A stretch of 64,000 bases of DNA from Acinetobacter calcoaceticus (GTDB lineage: Bacteria; Pseudomonadota; Gammaproteobacteria; Pseudomonadales; Moraxellaceae), in the NCBI RefSeq assembly GCF_004345325.1, contig NZ_SLVJ01000017.1:1-64000 (forward strand), read 5' to 3'. The position numbers were made by a program, and so were the translations under genes. The notes beneath the pieces were generated by a model. That model was not told the DNA's origin. It worked only from the letters and a program-made list of their open reading frames with translations, and did not search any database. Shown in pieces: positions 56,823 through 64,000 of the stretch (position 1 is its first letter; every line of letters starts with the position of its first letter).

Positions 56823-56848
56823 AAAATCGCCCGTTTGGGCGATTTTTT
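56821..56848. terminator. Terminator after the 86-residue protein gene
   Basis: A perfect 12-bp stem AAAAAATCGCCC/GGGCGATTTTTT with a 4-base loop (56821-56832 and 56837-56848). It serves the convergent MoxR gene also. Confidence 0.92.
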
Positions 56849-56875
56849 ATTAAGCATATTCAAGCAATTGCTGAT

Positions 56876-57727
56876 TTAACGTCGTGTCATAAAGGCCAAA
56901 CGTTCAAGCAATTGGACATCTTGTTCATTTTTAATCAAAGCGCCATATAAAGGTGGGATGGCCTTAGATTTATCCTGCTGGCGTAAAATATTTTCTGGCA
57001 AATCGTCTGCCATTAATAAACTCAACCAGTCAATCAGTTCTGAAGTTGATGGTGGCTTTTTTAAACCTGGGACTTGGCGTAGTTTAAAGAATACCTGTAA
57101 TGCTTCACTGACCAAAGTAGATGATATTTTTGGGAAATGCACGGCGATAATCTCACGCATCGTTGCTTCATCAGGGAATTCAATATAATGAAAGAAACAA
57201 CGACGTAAAAACGCATCAGGCAATTCTTTTTCATTATTTGAGGTAATAATAACGATTGGACGTTGAATCGCTTGTACTGTTTCACCTGTCTCATAAACAT
57301 AAAAAGACATTTTGTCCAGTTCATGCAATAAGTCGTTTGGAAACTCAATATCTGCTTTATCAATCTCATCAATCAATAGCACACAGCGTTCTTCACTCTG
57401 AAAAGCTTCCCACAATTTACCTGGCTTAATATAGTTGCCAATGTCGTAAACACGCTCATCACCAAGCTGACTATCGCGTAAACGCGATACAGCATCATAC
57501 TCATACAGGCCCTGTTGCGCCTTGGTGGTCGATTTAATATGCCATGTAATCAGTTTAAGTCCCAAGCTCTCTGCGACTTGCTCCGCCAGCAAGGTCTTAC
57601 CTGTCCCAGGCTCACCTTTAACCAAGAGCGGTTTTTGCAAAGTACGCGCTGCTTTTACAGCGAGCTTTAAACTGTCAGTAGCAATATACTGATCCGTTCC
57701 TACAAATTGTTGCGAATTCACAGACAT
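56876..57727 (-). CDS. MoxR-family AAA+ ATPase
   Basis: 283-residue AAA+ protein: Walker A VKGEPGTGKTLLAEQV (near 37-52), Walker B VLLIDEIDKAD, sensor 1 IVITSNNEKELPDAFLRRC. It is the MoxR group, ATP-driven chaperones that activate partner enzymes together with VWA proteins. The most likely partner is the CoxE-like VWA protein encoded at 52.8 kb on the same strand, but the two are separated by xseA, xseB, a cold-shock gene and a small gene. A 22-bp gap precedes the membrane gene behind it. Confidence 0.9.
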   Translation of the reverse strand: MSVNSQQFVGTDQYIATDSLKLAVKAARTLQKPLLVKGEPGTGKTLLAEQVAESLGLKLITWHIKSTTKAQQGLYEYDAVSRLRDSQLGDERVYDIGNYIKPGKLWEAFQSEERCVLLIDEIDKADIEFPNDLLHELDKMSFYVYETGETVQAIQRPIVIITSNNEKELPDAFLRRCFFHYIEFPDEATMREIIAVHFPKISSTLVSEALQVFFKLRQVPGLKKPPSTSELIDWLSLLMADDLPENILRQQDKSKAIPPLYGALIKNEQDVQLLERLAFMTRR

Positions 57728-57749
57728 ATTTCGATAACCTTATTCTTAT

Positions 57750-58163
57750 TTAAAGTGGCGATGCAGTTGAGGGTGACTTTGGTTTATACGCTTGCTTGTA
57801 TGCTTTAAACTTGGTCCAACAATAACCGAGTAACAGACCAATCCCCATCACAAAACTAATTAACGAGAGATTTGACCAAATCAGCACCGAATCTTTGGTT
57901 AACACACCAAACAGTAAACCGAACACAGCAGGTGCAATCTCCGAATTAGGCCCCTCAGAAATGGTGGGTGTGACCACCAAAGCAAAGAGTACAATCCAGA
58001 GTATTCCACCCACTGGCGCAGATATACGCTTTACGATCGAATACCAGCACCACAGCAGAATAATTGAACCGATGAGATAGACTGAAATGGCAAGCCCATC
58101 TTCAGGCAGTGCATCGAGTAGGTTTAAAAAATTCTCCCACAGTCCTGATAATTGTTCACGCAC
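57750..58163 (-). CDS. Small multi-pass membrane protein, hypothetical
   Basis: 137 residues with about three or four transmembrane helices ([52 protein letters not shown]). The N-terminus [22 protein letters not shown] and the lysine-rich end [13 protein letters not shown] lie outside the membrane. Its 5' end overlaps the ycgL stop by 8 bp, so it is coupled to ycgL. Function unknown; its place next to moxR suggests an operon. Confidence 0.7.
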   Translation of the reverse strand: MREQLSGLWENFLNLLDALPEDGLAISVYLIGSIILLWCWYSIVKRISAPVGGILWIVLFALVVTPTISEGPNSEIAPAVFGLLFGVLTKDSVLIWSNLSLISFVMGIGLLLGYCWTKFKAYKQAYKPKSPSTASPL

Positions 58164-58461
58164 CGCGTAAGCCCTCTGGTTCTACCGCATTTGGATTAAT
58201 CAATCCTTCTGGTGGCATTTGGATAAAGAAGCCTTTGGTATTGAGTGAATCAATCACATGCATAATGTTGACTCGGGCTAATTTTCGCGCAGCATCCAAT
58301 TCAAGATGCATCACAAAGGTGGCGCGACCAAAAGTTTGACGTAATAATTCAGGAACAACCGCCAGAGGATCGGTGTCTTGTTCCTCATTAGACTGTTCTG
58401 GACGAGCAATATAGAGATACATTTCATCTTTCTTGCTCGATTTATAAATATCACAACGCAT
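58156..58461 (-). CDS. ycgL: YcgL-family protein
   Basis: 101 residues with the YcgL family pattern [22 protein letters not shown] and [28 protein letters not shown]...GFFIQMPPE. YcgL is a small alpha/beta protein often encoded beside rnd (RNase D), as here. Its biochemical role is not established. The last 8 bases overlap the next gene's start. Confidence 0.88.
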   Translation of the reverse strand: MRCDIYKSSKKDEMYLYIARPEQSNEEQDTDPLAVVPELLRQTFGRATFVMHLELDAARKLARVNIMHVIDSLNTKGFFIQMPPEGLINPNAVEPEGLRGA

Positions 58462-58574
58462 AATTCACAACAACGTATTTAAAACTCGAGAAATAGCATA
58501 CAACAAAACAAACTGCCTGACATTAACCAATATCAACGCAGCAGTCGTATTTTAAAAATATTATTTGCTTCCAA

Positions 58575-59717
58575 CTACGCCATAACTTTCATCTGCGTGG
58601 TCAGATAATCAATATCATCATTGAGCAAACGAATTAAAGGGCGCGTTAAGATGTCATAGCGCCACCCCAGCAAATATGGCGGCAAGTCTTGCTCATTACC
58701 ATGAAACACCACATGCTGATAGAGCATGTTCAGCCATTTCTTACGCATTAACACTTCTTTAGGTACTTGGGTTTCAAGCACAACCTCATCGATCAACTCG
58801 TCTACAACTTGAGTCACACCTTTTGAGGAGTGTTTAATCGGTCTGGCGATTCGCAGCGGCCAATGTTCAGCTTCGGGTAAAAACTTCAATAAATCCAAAA
58901 TGGTTTTTCCATGCTCGCGCACCACAGAAGGACGAATATCTTTGGTCTGCGAAAGTTGGAAATTGTTTTTTGGATTTTTTTCAACCAAATCAATCATGCT
59001 GGAATTTTTAAGAATAAAACTACGCGGCTGATTCAGTGCTTTGATCACTTGCTCACGCCAAACACACAGCTGCTGTAATTGCATCAACTGTCGACGTGAA
59101 TGACGATAATTACCCACTTCTGCGTATAAACGCTCAGTCGGTACATCGGTGGCAATTTCCAGGCTTAAATGACGACAATCTTCCAAGGCAAAATCATACA
59201 GGCCTTTGTCTTTAAGCTCAGTTTGAATCTTAGCCGCCAATTGCATGATATACAGGACATCATTGGCTGCATATTTCATCTGCTCATCACTGAGTGGACG
59301 TGCGAGCCAGTCTGAACGGGTCTGATCTTTATCAATATCAATATCAAGCACCTGCTTAAGTGCATTTTGATAACTGACTTGTAAGCCATGTCCTAAAAAT
59401 GACAACCCAACTTGGGTATCAAAAACATTGCTCAGACTTTTCTTCTGAGCATAGTGATAAATGAGGTCAATATCTTCACTACAAGCGTGAAAAATATTTT
59501 GTTCGGCTTGATAAATTTTATGCCAAAACTCACTCAAATCTAGTGCAGTACCATCTAATAGAAAAATTTGACGATCCACATTGATTTGTAAAACACCAAG
59601 TTTAGGCCAGTAAGTATCTACTTTAATAAATTCTGTATCTAAACCATATGTTGAGCATTGACTCATCAAGTTCAGAACACGATTAAGTTCTGTTTGTTGT
59701 TGGATAAATTGAAACAT
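58575..59717 (-). CDS. rnd: Ribonuclease D
   Basis: 380-residue 3'-5' exoribonuclease involved in tRNA maturation. The DEDD exonuclease site is visible in YGLDTEFIKVDTYWP (first Asp and Glu), FHACSEDIDLIYHY (second Asp) and MKYAANDVLYIMQLAAKI (YxxxD). The C-terminal half carries HRDC-like helical domains. It heads the likely unit rnd-ycgL-membrane gene-moxR on the minus strand. Length matches the family (about 375). Confidence 0.95.
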   Translation of the reverse strand: MFQFIQQQTELNRVLNLMSQCSTYGLDTEFIKVDTYWPKLGVLQINVDRQIFLLDGTALDLSEFWHKIYQAEQNIFHACSEDIDLIYHYAQKKSLSNVFDTQVGLSFLGHGLQVSYQNALKQVLDIDIDKDQTRSDWLARPLSDEQMKYAANDVLYIMQLAAKIQTELKDKGLYDFALEDCRHLSLEIATDVPTERLYAEVGNYRHSRRQLMQLQQLCVWREQVIKALNQPRSFILKNSSMIDLVEKNPKNNFQLSQTKDIRPSVVREHGKTILDLLKFLPEAEHWPLRIARPIKHSSKGVTQVVDELIDEVVLETQVPKEVLMRKKWLNMLYQHVVFHGNEQDLPPYLLGWRYDILTRPLIRLLNDDIDYLTTQMKVMA

Positions 59718-60023
59718 GTTTGTTCTGAGTCAAAATAATATATTCAAATTAAACAACATTTTACCTTAATACAAGATTTTTAAATATAGTATTTTTACAC
59801 TAATTCCCTGAAATAAGTTGAATTCTCTATGATTTTAGTCACAGCCATCTAATTTTTAACCATTTTAAAAAAACTTAGAACAACCTAAGTTACAGGATTG
59901 ATTCAAGTTCATACTGATTAAAACTGCTGTCATATTGGCATAAATAAAAACTTTTAACTGAGGATTTGTTTCAACAATTGTAAACAAGTTTGGAGTTTTT
60001 AAAGAAATAAGTACATGGCGCAC
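59718..60023. other. Gap between rnd and recR
   Basis: About 305 bp, AT-rich, with no supported gene. Near the recR end, GAAATAAGT (60004-60012) pairs with ACTTATTTC (60022-60030); the second arm includes the recR stop codon. It could be a weak terminator for recR. The rnd promoter should be in the rest. Confidence 0.5.
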
Positions 60024-60620
60024 TTATTTCATTTTCATTCGATGATGTAATGCCTGGCTCAGCGTATGACTGTCAATATATTCAAGCTCCCCTCCTTGAG
60101 GGACGCCTTGCGCAATTCGGGTCATATGAATCGCCAGATGCTTGGTGGCTTCAACCAAGTAATGTGCAGTCGCTTGGCCTTCGACGGTCGCATTGGTTGC
60201 AAGTATAACTTCTTGGATTGAACCATCCGTCAGTCTCTGCAACAAATAAGGTATGCCAATTTCCTCAGGACCAATACCATCGAGCGGCGATAAATGACCG
60301 CCCAATACATGATATTTACCACGATAACTGCCACTTTGCTCAATGGCCATCACATCTGCTGGTGACTCAACCACACATAATAATTGCTGATCCCGATCAT
60401 GAGATAAGCAAATATCACAGATTTCATTTTCAGTCAGTGAACGACAGGTCTGACATTCATGAATATATGAGGTTGCTTCATTCAATGCATGCGCCAATGT
60501 TACAGCGCCTTCGCGATTTTTCATGATCAGATGCAACGCCATGCGTTGGGCTGATTTAGGCCCAACACTTGGCAAGATACGTAAGCTTTGCACCAGTTGA
60601 TCAAAACGATCACTAAACAC
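60024..60620 (-). CDS. recR: Recombination protein RecR
   Basis: 198 residues, the normal length. The N-terminal HhH (LRILPSVGPKSAQRMALHLI), the zinc-finger cysteines CQTCRSLTENEICDIC, and the Toprim domain (LCVVESPADVMAIEQSGSYRGKYHVLGGHLSPLDGIGPEEI) with EATNATVEGQATA are clear. RecR works with RecO/RecF to load RecA at gaps. It follows ybaB by 11 bp in the standard ybaB-recR pair; dnaX, which commonly leads this unit, is not next to it. Confidence 0.97.
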   Translation of the reverse strand: MFSDRFDQLVQSLRILPSVGPKSAQRMALHLIMKNREGAVTLAHALNEATSYIHECQTCRSLTENEICDICLSHDRDQQLLCVVESPADVMAIEQSGSYRGKYHVLGGHLSPLDGIGPEEIGIPYLLQRLTDGSIQEVILATNATVEGQATAHYLVEATKHLAIHMTRIAQGVPQGGELEYIDSHTLSQALHHRMKMK

Positions 60621-60631
60621 AATAGGTATCC

Positions 60632-60961
60632 TTAAAACATGCCTGCCAAACCAGGTGGTAGACCCATACCTGTATTTGCAGCTTTCATGCGTTCTTCGCT
60701 AATCGCTTCAGCTTGACGCGCAGCATCATTCATAGCCGCTGCGATGAGGTCTTCAATCATATCTGCATCATCTTGCAATAATTCAGGATTGATTTCGATA
60801 CGCTTCACCACGTGACGACAAGTCATGGTCACTTTGACCAATCCACCACCTGCTTCAGCTTGCACTTCAGTTTGCGCCAACTCTTCTTTGGCTTTTTTGA
60901 CATTTTGTTCCATGTCTTTTTGCATACGCTGCGCTTGCTGCATGAGCATATTGATATTCAT
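60632..60961 (-). CDS. ybaB: YbaB/EbfC nucleoid-associated protein
   Basis: 109-residue DNA-binding protein: [30 protein letters not shown] coiled coil, then [50 protein letters not shown], the YbaB pattern. It is cotranscribed with recR. The start codon is 25 bp from the metZ stop. Confidence 0.96.
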   Translation of the reverse strand: MNINMLMQQAQRMQKDMEQNVKKAKEELAQTEVQAEAGGGLVKVTMTCRHVVKRIEINPELLQDDADMIEDLIAAAMNDAARQAEAISEERMKAANTGMGLPPGLAGMF

Positions 60962-60986
60962 AATGCACTCCTAAATATAATGCTGC

Positions 60987-62174
60987 TTAAATTAAGTCTA
61001 AACCGCGTTTGAGATCGCGAATAATATCATCTATATCTTCTAAACCAACAGAAATTCGAATTAATCCTTCCTCAATACCAGCGGCTTGTTTCACTTCTGC
61101 TGAAAGTTTGCCATGGGTTGTGGTCGCAGGATGGGTAATAATGGTTTTAGTATCGCCTAAATTACCTGTGATCGAGATAAACTGGGTATGGTCGATCACA
61201 GTCCAAGCTTGTTCACGCCCACCCTGCACTTTAAACGATACAATGCCACTACATCCCTTTTGCTGTTTTTTTGCCAACTGATGTCCAGGATGATCTTCAA
61301 AGCCAGAAAAGTAGACTTTCTCTACCTTCGGGTGCCCTTTGAGCCATTCAGCAAGTTTTGCCGCATTGGCGCTGTGCTCACGCATTCTCAAACGTAAGGT
61401 TTCCAAGCCCTTGAGTAAAACCCAAGCGTTAAATGGACTCATTGATGGACCTGTGGTGCGTACATAGCCATGAATCTCTTCAAGCAGTTTCGATGATCCG
61501 ACTACCGCACCGCCCAGCGCGCGACCTTGACCATCTAAATATTTGGTTCCCGAATACACCACCAAGTCTGCACCAAACTTGAGTGGTTGTTGCAAGATCG
61601 GTGTACAAATGGTGTTATCAATCGCCATTAAGGCACCATTGCCATGTGCCAGTTCGGCCAATGCAGTAATATCGGCGATTTCAATCAACGGATTAGAGGG
61701 AGATTCAACAAAGAGTAATTTGGTTTCTGGTCGTAGTGCGTTTTTCCATGCTGCAATATCGGTCAGATCAACAAAATCGACCGCTATACCAAATTTACAG
61801 ATATATTTCTCAAACAAGGCCACGGTCGAACCAAATACCGCACGTGAACAGATGACATGATCACCTGTTTTTAAGAAAGTCATTGCCACAGCCATGATCG
61901 CAGCCATACCTGAACTGGTGGCCACTGCACGTTCGGCACCTTCTAGAGCAGCCAGCCGTTTTTCAAACATTGCAACGGTGGGATTGGTAAAGCGTGAATA
62001 AATATTTCCCGCCTCTTGTCCCGAAAATTTTGCTGCTGCCTCAGCGGCATTGGCATAGGTAAAGGAAGATGTAAGGAAGATAGGTTCTGCATGCTCACCC
62101 TCAAAACTACGGGTATGACCCGTACGAATAGCGAGTGTATCGAGTTGATATTCTTTGTCGTCGTGTTGACTCAT
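60987..62174 (-). CDS. metZ: O-succinylhomoserine sulfhydrylase
   Basis: PLP enzyme of the Cys/Met metabolism family (395 residues) that makes homocysteine directly from O-succinylhomoserine and sulfide. Motifs: SSFTYANAAEAAAKFSGQEAGNIYSRFTNPT, TSSGMAAIMAVAMTF, the PLP lysine in VYSGTKYLDGQG, and the C-terminal SVGLEDIDDIIRDL. MetZ and MetB are close; the MetZ wording (KFSGQEAGNIYSRFTNPTV) favours MetZ. It is directly before ybaB-recR on the same strand, a spacing that would allow read-through. Confidence 0.92.
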   Translation of the reverse strand: MSQHDDKEYQLDTLAIRTGHTRSFEGEHAEPIFLTSSFTYANAAEAAAKFSGQEAGNIYSRFTNPTVAMFEKRLAALEGAERAVATSSGMAAIMAVAMTFLKTGDHVICSRAVFGSTVALFEKYICKFGIAVDFVDLTDIAAWKNALRPETKLLFVESPSNPLIEIADITALAELAHGNGALMAIDNTICTPILQQPLKFGADLVVYSGTKYLDGQGRALGGAVVGSSKLLEEIHGYVRTTGPSMSPFNAWVLLKGLETLRLRMREHSANAAKLAEWLKGHPKVEKVYFSGFEDHPGHQLAKKQQKGCSGIVSFKVQGGREQAWTVIDHTQFISITGNLGDTKTIITHPATTTHGKLSAEVKQAAGIEEGLIRISVGLEDIDDIIRDLKRGLDLI

Positions 62175-62313
62175 TTGTTTACACCAGTTTTTGGACGGCC
62201 CGAGTTAATTATTACCAATATTTTGAGCGCCTTAAGTATTTAAGGTCAAGGTAAAATAGAAAAAGTTCACTTAAACTGCCTACGCCCCACTTTACTAGAG
62301 CAAGCGACCTATT

Positions 62314-63405
62314 ATGTCAGTCCTGAAGCATAAATTGAAACAGCATCAAGATAAACTTAAAAATCTATCCATGCGGGTATTTAAAGCGAAATCTTTAGTC
62401 CTCTCTCAACGTACGCCCTATAAAGTGATTGCTGAGCTTGAAACAGCTCAAGTGCGTTATTATGCAGCAGCCAATAAAAAATATACTGAGCCCTTGGTTT
62501 TTGTCGCACCACTGGCAATTAATATGTCTATTTACGACCTCTATCCCTACCGTTCGCAGGTGAAGTATTTTACTGATGCGGGGTTTGATGTGTATTTAAT
62601 CGATTGGGGTAAACTGACGTTTGCACATCGTCACCTCAATTTTTTAAATTTTATCAATGACGCCATACCGCACTGTATTGCGCAAATACAACAACATGCC
62701 AAGACGGATCAGATTTCTTTACACGGTTGGAGCATGGCGGGATTATTTGTCTTACTCTATACCGCACTGCATCAACCACATGCAGTCAAAAACCTGATTG
62801 TACTGGGCAGTCCAATCGATAGTTGGGCTTCAGGGAATATCGGCCTACTCTATCAAAAACTCAATGCGCTTTTATGCCGCCTACCCAAACTACAGCAACG
62901 ACTGTATTCAGAGAAAATCCCCCACCACTTTATCCATTCACTCGGCTTATTAAATGCACTGGGGTTTAAAATAATAGACCCCAAAGGTTGGTATGACGGA
63001 CATAAGCAATTATTGATGAATCTGGATAATCCAAAATTTATTCATGAACATGCGACTTTGGGGCACTTCTTAAATCACATGATTGATTATCCTGGTGGCA
63101 TCAATCAAGATATGTTGTTCAATATTTGGCTGCAAAATCCATTAAAATCCGGTCATATCAAGATTCAACAACAGCAAATCGATTTAAAAAATATCAAATG
63201 TTCACTCATGGTCGGTGCAGGCATCAGCGATCAAATGGTCACCGCAGCGGCAGTGAAACCCTTAGTCGATTTGACCAGTAGTCCAGATGTCAGCTTTCAA
63301 CTGATCCCAGGTGGACATTTGGGACTGATGTCAAATCAAAACAGTGCAGATCAATTTTGGCCTCAACTCAAATACTGGCTAGAACAGCGCTCTACCCTGA
63401 TTTAA
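62314..63405 (+). CDS. PhaC-like alpha/beta hydrolase
   Basis: 363 residues in the alpha/beta-hydrolase fold related to PHA synthase (PhaC class III-like): N-terminal leader region, APLAINMSIYDLYPYRS, the DVYLIDWGKLTFAH turn, and a nucleophile elbow HGWSMAG with Ser140. True PhaC enzymes use a Cys nucleophile (GxCxG), so this is a homologue with an esterase-type serine. GGHLGLM holds the probable His near 338. It may act in PHA or lipid turnover, but no phasin or phaB is nearby. It diverges from metZ. Confidence 0.78.
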   Translation: MSVLKHKLKQHQDKLKNLSMRVFKAKSLVLSQRTPYKVIAELETAQVRYYAAANKKYTEPLVFVAPLAINMSIYDLYPYRSQVKYFTDAGFDVYLIDWGKLTFAHRHLNFLNFINDAIPHCIAQIQQHAKTDQISLHGWSMAGLFVLLYTALHQPHAVKNLIVLGSPIDSWASGNIGLLYQKLNALLCRLPKLQQRLYSEKIPHHFIHSLGLLNALGFKIIDPKGWYDGHKQLLMNLDNPKFIHEHATLGHFLNHMIDYPGGINQDMLFNIWLQNPLKSGHIKIQQQQIDLKNIKCSLMVGAGISDQMVTAAAVKPLVDLTSSPDVSFQLIPGGHLGLMSNQNSADQFWPQLKYWLEQRSTLI

Positions 63406-63412
63406 CCGACTC

Positions 63413-63440
63413 CCCCACTAAGTTTGCCACGCTAGTGGGG
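63413..63440 (+). terminator. Hairpin after the PhaC-like gene
   Basis: CCCCACTA (63413-63420) and TAGTGGGG (63433-63440) pair perfectly. No T-run follows, so it may be a repeat or an mRNA 3' end structure. Confidence 0.45.
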
Positions 63441-63689
63441 AATCTTCGAAACCCGAAAGACAGTGCTGTTCATACAACAAGCCCACAACAAGAACATCTA
63501 CGCTCTCTATGCCACACTTGTGCTAATGCATCTAAATAACCCAATCGTGACTTTGCAGTACCATGAATATGAACCAATCATGGAGTAAAAATCACACTTG
63601 AGTGATTTTCAAACATTGAATAAGCAAATTCAGCCCCTATAATGAACAAGTGATCCACAATCGTATATGTCGAATTTGAGGCTGACTAA
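63441..63689. other. Gap before the YARHG-like gene
   Basis: About 250 bp with no supported gene. I saw no further repeat or clear promoter apart from AT-rich sequence near 63590-63660. Confidence 0.4.
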
Positions 63690-63959
63690 ATGAAAAAAAT
63701 ATCCCAAGTATTCTTCACCTTATTTACCTTTGCGCTCAGTGCTCAAGTGATGGCCGCTGAACCTGCACAAGAATGTAAAAAACTCCAAGATGACTATAAC
63801 GTGATCTATGCAGCAAAAGGCTTTTGCTTTAAAGATCCTGAAGCCAAGGAAAAATATGGCAACGAAAATTGCTTTACCAGCAAACCAAAGTTTTCTGAAA
63901 AAGAGCAGCAACGCTTAGATGAAATCAAAGCACGTCAAAAAGAATTGAACTGTAAATAA
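63690..63959 (+). CDS. Small secreted YARHG-like protein
   Basis: 89 residues with a Sec signal peptide (KKISQVFFTLFTFALSAQVMA, cleaving before AEPA). The mature part has the YARHG-like pattern: NVIYAAKGFCFKDPEAKEKYGNENCFTSKPKFSEKEQQRLDEIKAR, and three cysteines (C in QECKK, GFCF, ENCF) plus a C-terminal Cys-Lys. It is expected in the periplasm. YARHG domains are found in cell-surface proteins of unknown role. A new gene begins 20 bp later. Confidence 0.72.
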   Translation: MKKISQVFFTLFTFALSAQVMAAEPAQECKKLQDDYNVIYAAKGFCFKDPEAKEKYGNENCFTSKPKFSEKEQQRLDEIKARQKELNCK

Positions 63960-63979
63960 CACGCCTGAAGGAAATCAAC

Positions 63980-64000
63980 ATGGCTTATGATGACCAAAAT
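63980..64000 (+). CDS. Start of a CDS running off the right edge (HIT-like N-terminus)
   Basis: ATG at 63980 with GAAGGA about 7-12 bases upstream. Only MAYDDQN can be read. This beginning recalls HIT-family nucleotide hydrolases, but seven residues are too few to assign a family. Confidence 0.5.

Overview
The window looks like chromosomal DNA of an Acinetobacter species (Moraxellaceae). The evidence is a catM/catBCIJFD beta-ketoadipate cluster in the Acinetobacter order, with ATAC-N7-GTAT operators typical of the BenM/CatM regulators. The AT-rich intergenic DNA, the VgrG type and the style of the housekeeping genes fit as well. No rRNA, tRNA, CRISPR array or complete insertion sequence was seen. 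The genus is inferred from recognised protein families, not from a database search.

Left edge (1-6.4 kb): the last codons of a possible plus-strand gene run into the 3' end of a shortened type VI secretion vgrG. A fadH-type 2,4-dienoyl-CoA reductase follows, divergent from a PadR-family regulator; a perfect 16-bp palindrome between them overlaps the reductase -35 box. An alpha/beta hydrolase lies next. Aromatic catabolism (6.5-14.3 kb): a CatM/BenM-type LysR regulator diverges from catB-catC-catI-catJ-catF-catD, which takes cis,cis-muconate to succinyl-CoA and acetyl-CoA. An MHS-family organic-acid transporter follows. catA is absent from the window.

Accessory patch (14.4-16.2 kb): small hypothetical genes, a 7-bp tandem repeat and a gene fragment without a start codon. 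Then come a lone ABC exporter, a MaoC-like hydratase, an AraC regulator, an orphan gcvH, a decayed IS200/IS605-type end, an orphan DinJ/RelB-like antitoxin, cysK and a methyltransferase.

Leucine/isovalerate catabolism (22.9-34.1 kb): two tandem paralogous acyl-CoA synthetases and a TetR regulator diverge from liuABCDE-type genes. These encode isovaleryl-CoA dehydrogenase, both methylcrotonyl-CoA carboxylase subunits, methylglutaconyl-CoA hydratase and HMG-CoA lyase. The synthetases could activate branched or medium-chain acids that feed this route. A 10-bp tandem repeat with ten copies follows the operon.

Housekeeping half (34.3-64 kb): Sel1 protein, dnaE, trmJ, cysE, lipoprotein, amidase, a YccT-like protein, nitroreductase, ftsY, a catalytic/non-catalytic M16 peptidase pair and several small hypotheticals. 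Then a CBS protein, a VWA/MoxR pair split by xseAB, a cold-shock gene, ycgL, rnd, ybaB-recR, metZ, a PhaC-like hydrolase and a YARHG-like secreted protein. A new CDS begins at the right edge. Strong Rho-independent terminators separate many units.

I did not find a convincing wholly new system. The best leads are the regulator that combines BenM-like and CatM-like effector residues, the PadR palindrome, the shared elements around the acyl-CoA synthetase/TetR/liu locus, a repeated palindromic element that supplies stop codons, and the truncated vgrG junction.
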